NCBI RefSeq assembly: GCF_001500045.1
Contig: NZ_LQIX01000012.1
Location: forward strand, 248,001-312,000
Origin: Mycobacterium sp. GA-1199
GTDB lineage: Bacteria > Actinomycetota > Actinomycetes > Mycobacteriales > Mycobacteriaceae
DNA length: 64,000 nt
Direction: 5' to 3'
Shown one piece after another: positions 10,097 through 16,900 of this stretch. Every line of letters begins with the position of its first letter. The first letter of the stretch is position 1. The notes beneath the pieces are model-generated. The model saw nothing but the letters and a program-made list of their open reading frames with translations. It had not been told where the DNA came from and ran no database searches. Position numbers and translations under genes: made by a program.

Positions 10097-10261
10097 TTAC
10101 GCCTCGAGTTTCGAGGGCCCAATGCCGAGCATCGAGAGAAACACCCGGCATTCTTCGGCGTCTTTCGCGTACGCGGCGACGACGCGACGCGCCTGGCGCG
10201 CGGTGCTGTCGGCGAGCGGTTCGACGTCGCCGAGCTCGGCGGGATCTGATTTCGCAGGCAT
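10097..10261 (-). CDS. small conserved hypothetical protein (Rv3489-like)
   Basis: 54 residues from an ATG at 10261; the frame stays open further upstream, but that part would run through a hairpin and lacks coding character. The sequence is charged and helical (RQARRVVAAYAKDAEEC near the middle) with one cysteine and no membrane segment. It lies immediately upstream of otsA with no gap, as a small gene does in M. tuberculosis (Rv3489, from memory). Function unknown; possibly a partner or leader of OtsA. Confidence 0.65.
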   Translation of the reverse strand: MPAKSDPAELGDVEPLADSTARQARRVVAAYAKDAEECRVFLSMLGIGPSKLEA

Positions 10262-10281
10262 ACGACAACTGTATGCGAAAG

Positions 10282-10318
10282 GCGGACCGCGCCGGTCCGC
10301 TAACCCCCTGACTAGGGG
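10282..10318 (-). terminator. double hairpin after the first secreted-protein gene
   Basis: Reading leftwards from the stop of the minus-strand gene at 10312 there are two stems: a 5-bp AGGGG/CCCCT stem with a 4-base loop (10305-10318) overlapping the stop codon, then a 7-bp GCGGACC/GGTCCGC stem (10282-10288 with 10294-10300, 5-base loop). No T-run follows, which is common for mycobacterial terminators. It separates the secreted-protein gene from the small gene-otsA pair. Confidence 0.45.
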
Positions 10319-10668
10319 CTGTGGCTGAACACCGGGGCCGGCGGCGGTGTCACCGTCTGCGCCTGCGCTTCCTCGGCCAGGCCGATGCAGCCGCCCTGAT
10401 TGTGGCCGATGCACGGAACACCCATGACCTCGGGGACATCGGGGTTACCGGGTTGCGTGGTGAACACCGAGCCGGCGTTCGGCACCGTGTGGGGCACGCA
10501 GTTGCCGGTGAACTGGTCCGGCTCCTCTCCGCCGGAGCACCCCTGAGCCTGTGGCGCAACCGGGATCGTGGGTGTCGCGAAGACGGAGACCACCGGTGCC
10601 GCGGCGATCGCAACCGCAAAGCCGCCGGCAAGGATCAGCCGTTGTACAGGGGACTTCAAGCTCGCCAT
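10312..10668 (-). CDS. small secreted Cys-rich protein, paralog 1
   Basis: 118 residues from ATG 10668, chosen because an AGAAAG ribosome-binding site lies just upstream. A signal peptide (about 1-31, ending near VFA) is followed by a short mature domain with four cysteines in the pattern GCxGGEExDQFTxxC and PCIGHNxGxC, probably two disulphides, and a Pro/Ser tail. It is clearly homologous to the next gene at 10765-11118. It resembles small mycobacterial exported proteins that some databases label 'intersectin-EH binding protein Ibp1' (uncertain memory). Function unknown. Confidence 0.75.
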   Translation of the reverse strand: MASLKSPVQRLILAGGFAVAIAAAPVVSVFATPTIPVAPQAQGCSGGEEPDQFTGNCVPHTVPNAGSVFTTQPGNPDVPEVMGVPCIGHNQGGCIGLAEEAQAQTVTPPPAPVFSHSP

Positions 10669-10764
10669 TGTCACGCTTTCTGTAGTGATCAACCGTGCCT
10701 TGGCAGGGATTCTATGGAAGCCGAAAGCTTTGTGCACAGCTTCGCGAAATGGATACCTGCCCGA

Positions 10765-11118
10765 CTACGGGCTGGAACTGATGGTGGAGCGAGGCTGCGC
10801 GGGCGGGCCGGCCGCGGCTTCGTCCTCGGCCAACCCCAGGCAGGCGCCGGCATTGTGCCCGATGCAGGGGATGCCTTGGATTTCCGGAACATCCGGGTTT
10901 GCCGCCGTGACCTGGAAGGGAGGCGGTGCATTCGGGACCAGGAACGGCACGCACGTCATGGTGAACTGGTCCTGCTCCTCACCCCCCTGACAGCCTTGAG
11001 CCATCGCGGTGCTCGGTTCCGACACCACGTGCAGGGCGGCCATGGGACCTGCTGCGGCTGCGACCGATACAGCGCCGGCGAGAACAAGTCTCCGCAGCGG
11101 GGCCGAGTAATTCGCCAT
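10765..11118 (-). CDS. small secreted Cys-rich protein, paralog 2
   Basis: 117 residues with a signal peptide (about 1-40, ending AMA) and the same four-cysteine mature domain as its neighbour: QGCQGGEEQDQFTxxCVP, then NPDVPEIQGIPCIGHN and a Ser-rich end. The two copies agree along the whole mature domain, so they arose by tandem duplication. The gene is divergent from the crotonase-like gene at 11312, with 193 bases between that should hold both promoters; beyond a 5-bp CACCG/CGGTG hairpin near 11190 I see no clear regulatory motif there. Confidence 0.75.
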   Translation of the reverse strand: MANYSAPLRRLVLAGAVSVAAAAGPMAALHVVSEPSTAMAQGCQGGEEQDQFTMTCVPFLVPNAPPPFQVTAANPDVPEIQGIPCIGHNAGACLGLAEDEAAAGPPAQPRSTISSSP

Positions 11119-11311
11119 TCCGCGATTCTAGGAGCCGATCCGTTGATTCGCGCACCTTTGCCGTCGACGACACGTCGGGATATGGGTCGCACCGATACCG
11201 GTGACCCGGCAACGGATTACGGGAAACGCACAACGTGGCACCCCTGGAGCAGCGATGCGGGACGCACCGTAATGTGCAGTTGATCGAACTACCCAAACGA
11301 GGTGATCCGCG

Positions 11312-12244
11312 ATGGCGAGCCCTGATCTGACGAGCGCCGATGCCGGAGGCGGTGCAGCGCAACAGGTGACGTACGAAACGCTCGACGAGGGCCAGATCGC
11401 CCGCGTCTGGCTGAACCGACCGGATGCGCAGAACGCCCAGTCCCGCACCCTGTTGGTGCAGTTGGACGAGGCGTTCGGTCGCGCAGAAGCCGATGACAAT
11501 GTGCGGGTGGTCATCCTGGCCGCGCGCGGCAAGAACTTCTCGGCTGGACACGATCTCGGGTCGGAAGAGGCGATGCTCGAGCGCACGCCGGGCCCGGCCC
11601 AGCATCCGACGTTCCAATCGCACGGCGCCACCGTCCCGGCGATCGCCGAGCGCACCTATCTGCAGGAGTGGCACTTCTTCTTCGAGAACACCCGCCGGTG
11701 GCGCGATCTGCGAAAGATCACGATCGCCCAGGTGCAGGGAAACGCGATATCGGCGGGCCTCATGCTCATCTGGGCGTGCGATCTGATCGTTGCCGCCGAC
11801 GACGCGAAGTTCAGCGACGTGGTGGGCGTGCGGATGGGAATGCCCGGCGTCGAATACTATGCCCACCCATGGGAATTCGGCGCCCGCAAGGCCAAAGAGC
11901 TTCTGCTGACCGGTGATTCGATCGACGCCGAGGAAGCGTACCGCCTCGGGATGGTGTCGAAGATCTTCGCCCACGACGAACTCGAGGACAAGACACTCGA
12001 ATTCGCCCGCCGGATCGCCGAGCGTCCGACGATGGCGGCGTTGCTCATCAAGGATTCGGTCAACGCCGCCGCCGACGCGATGGGGTTCACCGAGGCGTTG
12101 CGCCATGCGTTTCACATCCACGAACTCGGACATGCCCACTGGGCGGCGCACAACGAGAACCGCTACCCGGTCGGGCTCCCGCCGAACGTGCCGGACTGGC
12201 GCACACTGGGCGCGCCGAAGCCGGCCCGTCGTGACGAGCCGTGA
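11312..12244 (+). CDS. enoyl-CoA hydratase/isomerase (crotonase) family protein, atypical active site
   Basis: 310 residues, slightly long for the family because of an extra segment around 85-125. The crotonase core is clear: NFSAGHDL for the first oxyanion-hole strand and QGNAISAGLMLIWACD for the second. The two glutamates that act in true hydratases fall at positions occupied by Met (in AGLMLIW) and Val (in FSDVVG). The protein therefore probably catalyses something other than standard hydration, or binds acyl-CoA without it. AGGTGA precedes the ATG. The nearby sterol-uptake genes suggest a lipid or steroid acyl-CoA substrate, but that is inference. Confidence 0.85.
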   Translation: MASPDLTSADAGGGAAQQVTYETLDEGQIARVWLNRPDAQNAQSRTLLVQLDEAFGRAEADDNVRVVILAARGKNFSAGHDLGSEEAMLERTPGPAQHPTFQSHGATVPAIAERTYLQEWHFFFENTRRWRDLRKITIAQVQGNAISAGLMLIWACDLIVAADDAKFSDVVGVRMGMPGVEYYAHPWEFGARKAKELLLTGDSIDAEEAYRLGMVSKIFAHDELEDKTLEFARRIAERPTMAALLIKDSVNAAADAMGFTEALRHAFHIHELGHAHWAAHNENRYPVGLPPNVPDWRTLGAPKPARRDEP

Positions 12245-12252
12245 CGTATAAC

Positions 12253-12266
12253 TAGAACCTGTTCTA
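12253..12266. promoter_or_regulatory. KstR-type operator
   Basis: TAGAACCTGTTCTA is a perfect inverted repeat that fits the KstR consensus TNNAACNNGTTNNA; the symmetry extends one base further on each side (12252-12267). KstR is the TetR-family repressor of mycobacterial cholesterol catabolism. The site lies in the 43-base gap before the SDR gene and 21 bases upstream of its GTG, where a bound repressor would block transcription. It is the only KstR-like site I found in the intergenic parts of the window. Confidence 0.8.
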
Positions 12267-12287
12267 GCTACGGCGAAGGGATCTGCG

Positions 12288-13124
12288 GTGGAGTTGTCCT
12301 TGACGGGTCGGACGGTGTTGGTCACCGGCGGTGGCAGCGGCATCGGCAAGGGTGTGGCGGCCGCGGTGGTGGCGGCCGGCGGTAACGCGATGCTCGTCGG
12401 CCGCAACGCCGACAAGCTGGCCGGCGCGGCCGACGAGATCAAGGCGCAGGGCGGTCCCGGCGGAGTGCTCTACGAGCCGGCCGACGTGACGAACGAGGAC
12501 GAGGTCGCGCGGGTCGTCGAGGCCACCACGGCTTGGACGGGCCGACTCTACGGCGTGGTGCACTGCGCAGGGGGCAGCGAGACGATCGGACCCATCACCC
12601 AGATCGATTCCGAACTGTGGCGACGTACCGTCGATCTGAACATCAACGGCACCATGTACGTGCTCAAACATTCGGCGCGCGAGATGGTGCGCGGTGGCGG
12701 TGGATCGTTCATCGGTATCTCGTCGATCGCGGCGAGCAACACCCACCGCTGGTTCGGCGCCTACGGCGTCTCCAAGGCGGGCATCGACCACATGATGCAG
12801 CTCGCCGCCGACGAACTCGGCGCCTCCTGGGTGCGCGTGAATTGCATCCGCCCCGGCCTGATCCGTACCGAGCTCGTCGCACCGGTACTTGAATCCCCGG
12901 AGCTGCGTGGCGACTACGCCGCCTGCACGCCGCTGCCGCGGCCGGGTGAGGTGGAAGACATCGCCAACGCCTCGCTCTTCCTGCTCAGCGATGCGGCCGG
13001 ATTCATCACCGGTCAGGTCATCAACGTCGACGGCGGACAGTTGGTGCGACGGGGACCCGACTACTCGTCGATGCTCGAGCCGCTCTTCGGGGCCGAGGGT
13101 TTGCGGGGAGTCGTCTCCAACTAG
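12288..13124 (+). CDS. SDR-family oxidoreductase, probable KstR-regulated
   Basis: 278 residues, classical short-chain dehydrogenase: cofactor motif TGGGSGIG (residues about 13-20), CAGG in place of NNAG, catalytic Ser in GISS and YGVSK with the Tyr/Lys pair, then a C-terminal NVDGG. The GTG at 12288 is preceded by GAAGGGA. The KstR operator just upstream suggests a role in steroid catabolism, such as oxidation of a hydroxy-acyl-CoA or ring intermediate. A similar SDR (Rv3485c, from memory) lies near otsA in M. tuberculosis. Substrate unknown. Confidence 0.88.
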   Translation: MELSLTGRTVLVTGGGSGIGKGVAAAVVAAGGNAMLVGRNADKLAGAADEIKAQGGPGGVLYEPADVTNEDEVARVVEATTAWTGRLYGVVHCAGGSETIGPITQIDSELWRRTVDLNINGTMYVLKHSAREMVRGGGGSFIGISSIAASNTHRWFGAYGVSKAGIDHMMQLAADELGASWVRVNCIRPGLIRTELVAPVLESPELRGDYAACTPLPRPGEVEDIANASLFLLSDAAGFITGQVINVDGGQLVRRGPDYSSMLEPLFGAEGLRGVVSN

Positions 13125-13161
13125 CGGCCCCACCCACGTGAGGGCGCGGTAACGTCGGCCC

Positions 13162-14688
13162 GTGGTCACCTTGGATCGGCTGGTCAACGTGCTGGGCAGC
13201 TATGGCGTACGCCTGCGCTTCTGCCCGATCCCGCGTTCGACGGAGTTGGGCAGCGTGGTGATGCACGAGGTCACCGAGGGCCGCACGGTCACCGGTGACG
13301 TCCTGCTGGCGATCGGGGCGCGAACGGTCAACGAGGCGCTGCGGTGGGCGGTTTCGGCGCGCGCGCTGGTGGTGCTGCTCCGAGACGGCGACGACGACAC
13401 GACATTTGCGGGCATGGTCGAGGGCGTCGCGGTGATGGTCGTCGACCCGGCGGTGCCCTGGAGCGAACTCTCCGCGATCGTCTACGGCCTGGTGCTGGAG
13501 GGGCGGGAAACGGAATCCGGCCGCGGCCCAACGGATCTGTTCGCTCTTGCCGACAGCCTGGCCGAATCGGCGGGCGGCGCGGTGACCATCGAGGACCCGC
13601 TGTCCCGCGTGCTCGCGTACTCGACGATGCAGGAGAACGCCGACCCCGCCCGCGTCGCGACCGTCATGAATCGGCAAGCGCCGCAGTGGTTGCGGGAGTA
13701 CTTCGAATCACAGGGCGTGTTCGCCCATCTCACGTCCTCCGACGAACCGATGTTCGTCGCGCCGAACGCCGATCAGGGCCTGTCCGGTCGCACGGTGGTC
13801 GCGGTGCGCTCGGGTCGAGAGCTCATGGGCGCGGTGTGGGTCTCCTCTCCCAAGCCGTTGGCGGAACCTGAACGCACGGCGCTGACCGACGATGCCCGGA
13901 CCGTCGCCCTGCATCTGTTGCGCTCGCGCGCCAGTGCCGATCTCGAACGCCAGGTCGAATCCGATTTGGTGTTGCGGCTACTCGACGGCAGTGCCGACGC
14001 CGCGGCATCGGCCAGCAGGCTCGGCCTGTCGCAGGGACCGATGCGGGTCATCGCCGTGCACACGTCGATCGGTGGTGAGCGGGATGCGGCGCTGCTGTTG
14101 GCCTTCGAACGCGCGACCGCCGGCTTCGGCTGGTCGCGTCCGGGTCGCAGCGCGCTAGCGGGCAACACGATCTACACCTTGATGCCGGGCGAACGTGTCG
14201 CCGGCGCCCGCAAATGGGTCGACGCCTTGAAAGCGGCGCTCCCGGAACGGGTGACGGTGGTGGCAGGCATCAGCAAGGCGGCCGCGGCCGTCGACCTGCC
14301 CGCGGCGCGGCAGGAGGCCGATGAGTGCCTGGCGCTGCACGAGCTCGGCCCGCATGACGCCGTGCCGCCCGCGTACGACGAGTCGTGGGACGAGATCCTG
14401 CTGCAGCGGCTGCGAACGGCCGCACGGTCGGGACGTACGCCGGACCGCGGACCGGTCGCCGAATTACGCCGCCACGACCAGAACCACGCCACCGAGTACG
14501 TCCCGACGCTGCGCGCATATCTGGAGGCGCTGGGTGATCCCGCCCAGGCGGGGCACCGCCTCGGAGTCCACGAGAACACGGTGCGGTACCGCCTGCGCAA
14601 AATGGGTGAGATCACCGATCTGCCGCTGGAGGACGCCCGCAAGCGCCTCGCCATGATGATCGAACTCGCCGCGATCGACACCGACTGA
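13162..14688 (+). CDS. PucR/CdaR-family transcriptional regulator
   Basis: 508 residues. The N-terminal half resembles a PucR purine-catabolism-type ligand domain; the middle (about 290-390) is a GGDEF-like module seen in this family. The C-terminus carries the conserved helix-turn-helix (about 450-485, HRLGVHENTVRYRLRKM). Family members usually activate a neighbouring amino-acid or nucleobase degradation gene. The gene is co-directional with and 151 bases upstream of a DadA-like oxidoreductase, its likely target. The start is a GTG. Confidence 0.85.
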   Translation: MVTLDRLVNVLGSYGVRLRFCPIPRSTELGSVVMHEVTEGRTVTGDVLLAIGARTVNEALRWAVSARALVVLLRDGDDDTTFAGMVEGVAVMVVDPAVPWSELSAIVYGLVLEGRETESGRGPTDLFALADSLAESAGGAVTIEDPLSRVLAYSTMQENADPARVATVMNRQAPQWLREYFESQGVFAHLTSSDEPMFVAPNADQGLSGRTVVAVRSGRELMGAVWVSSPKPLAEPERTALTDDARTVALHLLRSRASADLERQVESDLVLRLLDGSADAAASASRLGLSQGPMRVIAVHTSIGGERDAALLLAFERATAGFGWSRPGRSALAGNTIYTLMPGERVAGARKWVDALKAALPERVTVVAGISKAAAAVDLPAARQEADECLALHELGPHDAVPPAYDESWDEILLQRLRTAARSGRTPDRGPVAELRRHDQNHATEYVPTLRAYLEALGDPAQAGHRLGVHENTVRYRLRKMGEITDLPLEDARKRLAMMIELAAIDTD

Positions 14689-14720
14689 ACCGTCGCGATC
14701 GGACCCCACCCGACCAGGTC

Positions 14721-14760
14721 ATTGTCGGATCACCACAACGGCCCCCCGGGGGATTGTCGG
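14721..14760. promoter_or_regulatory. direct repeats between pucR-like and dadA-like genes
   Basis: ATTGTCGG occurs twice, at 14721-14728 and 14753-14760, 32 bases start to start (about three helical turns), flanking a C-run/G-run palindrome. The pair lies in the only sizeable gap between the regulator and the oxidoreductase gene, so it may be the PucR-type activator's binding region. No published consensus is used; this is pattern only. Confidence 0.3.
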
Positions 14761-14839
14761 GCCGGGGCAAGTCCGAACGCGCTCGACCGGCCGACCATGG
14801 AGTCAACGAACACACGTTCTCAGCGATGGAGGGATTGCA

Positions 14840-16105
14840 ATGGTCGGCGGCGAGCGGATTGACGGTGGACCGCGGTCTGCGATCGTGGTCGGCGCCGGCA
14901 TCGTCGGCTTGTCAACGGCGTGGTTCCTGCAGGAGCGCGGTGTCAACGTCACCGTCGTGGACCGCAGCGGGGTCGCCGAGGGCGCCTCGTGGGGCAACGC
15001 CGGATGGGTAGCGCCCGCGCTGACGCTGCCGTTGAACTCGCCGAAAACGCTGCGCTACGGCCTGCGCTCCTTGCGTGACCGCAACGCCCCGCTGCACATC
15101 CCGCTGACCATCGACGGGGCGTTGTGGCTGTTTCTGATCCAGTTCGCCGCGAACTCCCGCTCGTCGGTGTGGAACCAGGCGGTGGCGGCCAACGTGCCTC
15201 TGAACCAGGAATGTATCGAGGCGTTCGATGTCCTGATCGCGAACGGGGTAGACGCCCCGGTGACCGACGCGCCGATCACCGCGATCTTCCGCAGCACCGC
15301 CGACGCCGAGAACATGATGGCCGATCTGCGTGCCCTCGAACGCGCGGGGCAGGAACTGTTCGTCACCGGCTTGTCCGGTGCGGCGTTGCGCGAGCAGGTG
15401 CCGTTGGCTTCGCCGGCGATCACCGCCGGAATCAACATCAACGGTCAGCGGTTCGTCGACCCGGGCCGTTTCGTACAAGCCCTGGGCCGGGCGGTCGAGG
15501 AGCGTGGGGGAAACATCCTCACCCACGACGTGCGGGGCGTGTTCAGCTCCGGCAACGGGATCGTGGTGCAGCCCTACAACGGCAAGCATCTGACCGCCGA
15601 CAGCGCGGTGATCGCTACCGGCGCCTGGATGTCGCGATTGGCGGGGCACCGACTGCGTGTGCCCGTGGAGTCCGGCCGCGGTTACTCGTTCACCGTGCCG
15701 GTGGACCGCCCCATCCCCGGCCCGATCTACCTGCCGGACGCGCGCATCGCGTGTACGCCGTACAAGGGCGCACTGCGAGTGGCGGGCACGATGGAGTTGC
15801 GCGATCCGCACGAACCGGCGATCCCCGAGCGGGTCGGTGCCATCGTCGAATCGGCCAGCCCCCTCCTGGAGGGAGTCAGGTGGGCCGAGCGCAGCGACAT
15901 CTGGGTGGGTCCGCGGCCGATCACTCCGGACGGCCGCCCGCTCATCGGCGAGATGTCGCGCAACGTCTACGTCGCCGGCGGGCACGGGATGTGGGGGCTC
16001 GCTCACGGTCCGGTCACCGGCCGGCTCTTGGCCGAACAGATCACGACCGGCAAGCAACCCGAAGCGCTGCGGCCCTTCGATCCCCTCCGCCGCGCGGTCG
16101 CGTAG
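14840..16105 (+). CDS. FAD-dependent amino-acid oxidoreductase (DadA-like)
   Basis: 421 residues. An N-terminal Rossmann motif VGAGIVGLSTAWFL (about 16-29) binds FAD, and the C-terminal GHGMWGLAHGP is the DAO-family closing motif. Length and motifs match D-amino-acid dehydrogenases, which deaminate D-amino acids and pass electrons to the respiratory chain; a related substrate such as an N-methyl amino acid is possible. ATG 14840 follows a strong GGAGGG. The PucR-type regulator upstream is likely its activator. Confidence 0.85.
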   Translation: MVGGERIDGGPRSAIVVGAGIVGLSTAWFLQERGVNVTVVDRSGVAEGASWGNAGWVAPALTLPLNSPKTLRYGLRSLRDRNAPLHIPLTIDGALWLFLIQFAANSRSSVWNQAVAANVPLNQECIEAFDVLIANGVDAPVTDAPITAIFRSTADAENMMADLRALERAGQELFVTGLSGAALREQVPLASPAITAGININGQRFVDPGRFVQALGRAVEERGGNILTHDVRGVFSSGNGIVVQPYNGKHLTADSAVIATGAWMSRLAGHRLRVPVESGRGYSFTVPVDRPIPGPIYLPDARIACTPYKGALRVAGTMELRDPHEPAIPERVGAIVESASPLLEGVRWAERSDIWVGPRPITPDGRPLIGEMSRNVYVAGGHGMWGLAHGPVTGRLLAEQITTGKQPEALRPFDPLRRAVA

Positions 16106-16146
16106 AGCGGCCAACCGACTCTTCGCCCCTCGCGGGCACTGCGAGT

Positions 16147-16189
16147 CGTCAGGGGCGGCGCTATCACAGCCCATGGCCCGCCCCTGACG
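16147..16189 (+). terminator. long hairpin after the dadA-like gene (terminator or leader element)
   Basis: A perfect 12-bp stem (16147-16158 with 16178-16189, sequence CGTCAGGGGCGG and its complement) continues, after one bulged C, into five more pairs including one G-U, closing an 8-base loop. It starts 42 bases after the dadA-like stop and is followed by CAACCCCTTT. It would work as an intrinsic terminator, but it also lies 150 bases upstream of the GreA-family gene, so a leader or attenuator role is possible. Confidence 0.6.
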
Positions 16190-16216
16190 GCAACCCCTTT
16201 CGAGAAAGGACCACAC

Positions 16217-16279
16217 ATGACGCGCACCCGATTCGAGGTGCCCGACGACGCCACTGACACCAGCCGACTCCCAGCTTGA
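16217..16279 (+). CDS. possible 20-residue leader peptide
   Basis: A tiny frame, ATG to TGA, encoding 20 residues rich in Asp, Thr and Arg. It is preceded by GAGAAAGGA at good spacing, and the following GreA-family gene has a similar GGAAGGACC just 20 bases after this stop. It could be a leader peptide of that gene, a remnant of a larger gene, or chance; conservation would decide. Confidence 0.25.
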   Translation: MTRTRFEVPDDATDTSRLPA

Positions 16280-16299
16280 TTGCACGGAAGGACCGAAAA

Positions 16300-16785
16300 A
16301 TGACAAGTGCGCAGCGAATCTGGATCTCGCGGGCCGCCTACGAGCGCCTGCAGCAGGAACTCGCCACTTTGCGCGAGCTGTGCGCGAACGCGGTCGGCGA
16401 CGAAGACACCGACGAGAACGCGAGCGCGATCAAGCGGGCGCGTCAGGCGCGTATCCAGCAGATCCACGAGATGCTCATCAACGCTGTCGTCGGGGAGGAT
16501 CCGCCGGACGACGGTATCGCCGAACCGGGCATGGTGGTCACGGTGCGGTACGACGACACCGCTGAGATCGAGACGTTCCTGCTCGGCGTGCGCAGCGCCG
16601 AACACGGCGACATCGAGGTGTACTCCACCCAGTCGCCGATGGGCGCGGCCATCCTCGGTGCCCGCCCGGGGGAGCAGCGCACCTTCCGGACGCCGAGCGG
16701 GACCGAGCTCTCGGTCACGATGCTGACGGCGGTGCCCTACGGCATGCACAGCGACGACGGGACGCCTGTGAACGCGGCCGGCTGA
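16300..16785 (+). CDS. GreA/GreB-family transcript cleavage factor-like protein
   Basis: 161 residues from ATG 16300 (GGAAGGA upstream). The N-terminal half is a charged coiled coil with an acidic tip (GDEDTDENA, about 34-42), where Gre factors carry the residues inserted into the RNA polymerase secondary channel. The C-terminal half is a GreA-type FKBP-like domain (about 75-150). It is probably an accessory Gre-like protein, not the housekeeping GreA. It acts on RNA polymerase in the cytoplasm; whether it stimulates cleavage or inhibits is unknown. Confidence 0.75.
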   Translation: MTSAQRIWISRAAYERLQQELATLRELCANAVGDEDTDENASAIKRARQARIQQIHEMLINAVVGEDPPDDGIAEPGMVVTVRYDDTAEIETFLLGVRSAEHGDIEVYSTQSPMGAAILGARPGEQRTFRTPSGTELSVTMLTAVPYGMHSDDGTPVNAAG

Positions 16786-16797
16786 TCGGCCGGCCGC
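16774..16797 (+). terminator. GC hairpin overlapping the gre-like stop codon
   Basis: An 8-bp stem GCGGCCGG/CCGGCCGC (16774-16781 with 16790-16797) encloses an 8-base loop containing the TGA stop. It lies between the Gre-like gene and ctaD and may terminate the former; no T-run follows. Confidence 0.35.
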
Positions 16798-16900
16798 GCC
16801 GGTTCGCTGAATGGCTTTCGGTGCGCGGCGGCGCTACCTAAGATCGAGGTCACGAGATTTGGGTACATGACCCCTGGCCCCGCGCCGAAGGGAGCGTTCC

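Noticed and set aside
16164..16170. TCACAGC as a PhoP half-site
   Set aside because: No second heptamer at the required spacing; it is the loop of the long hairpin.
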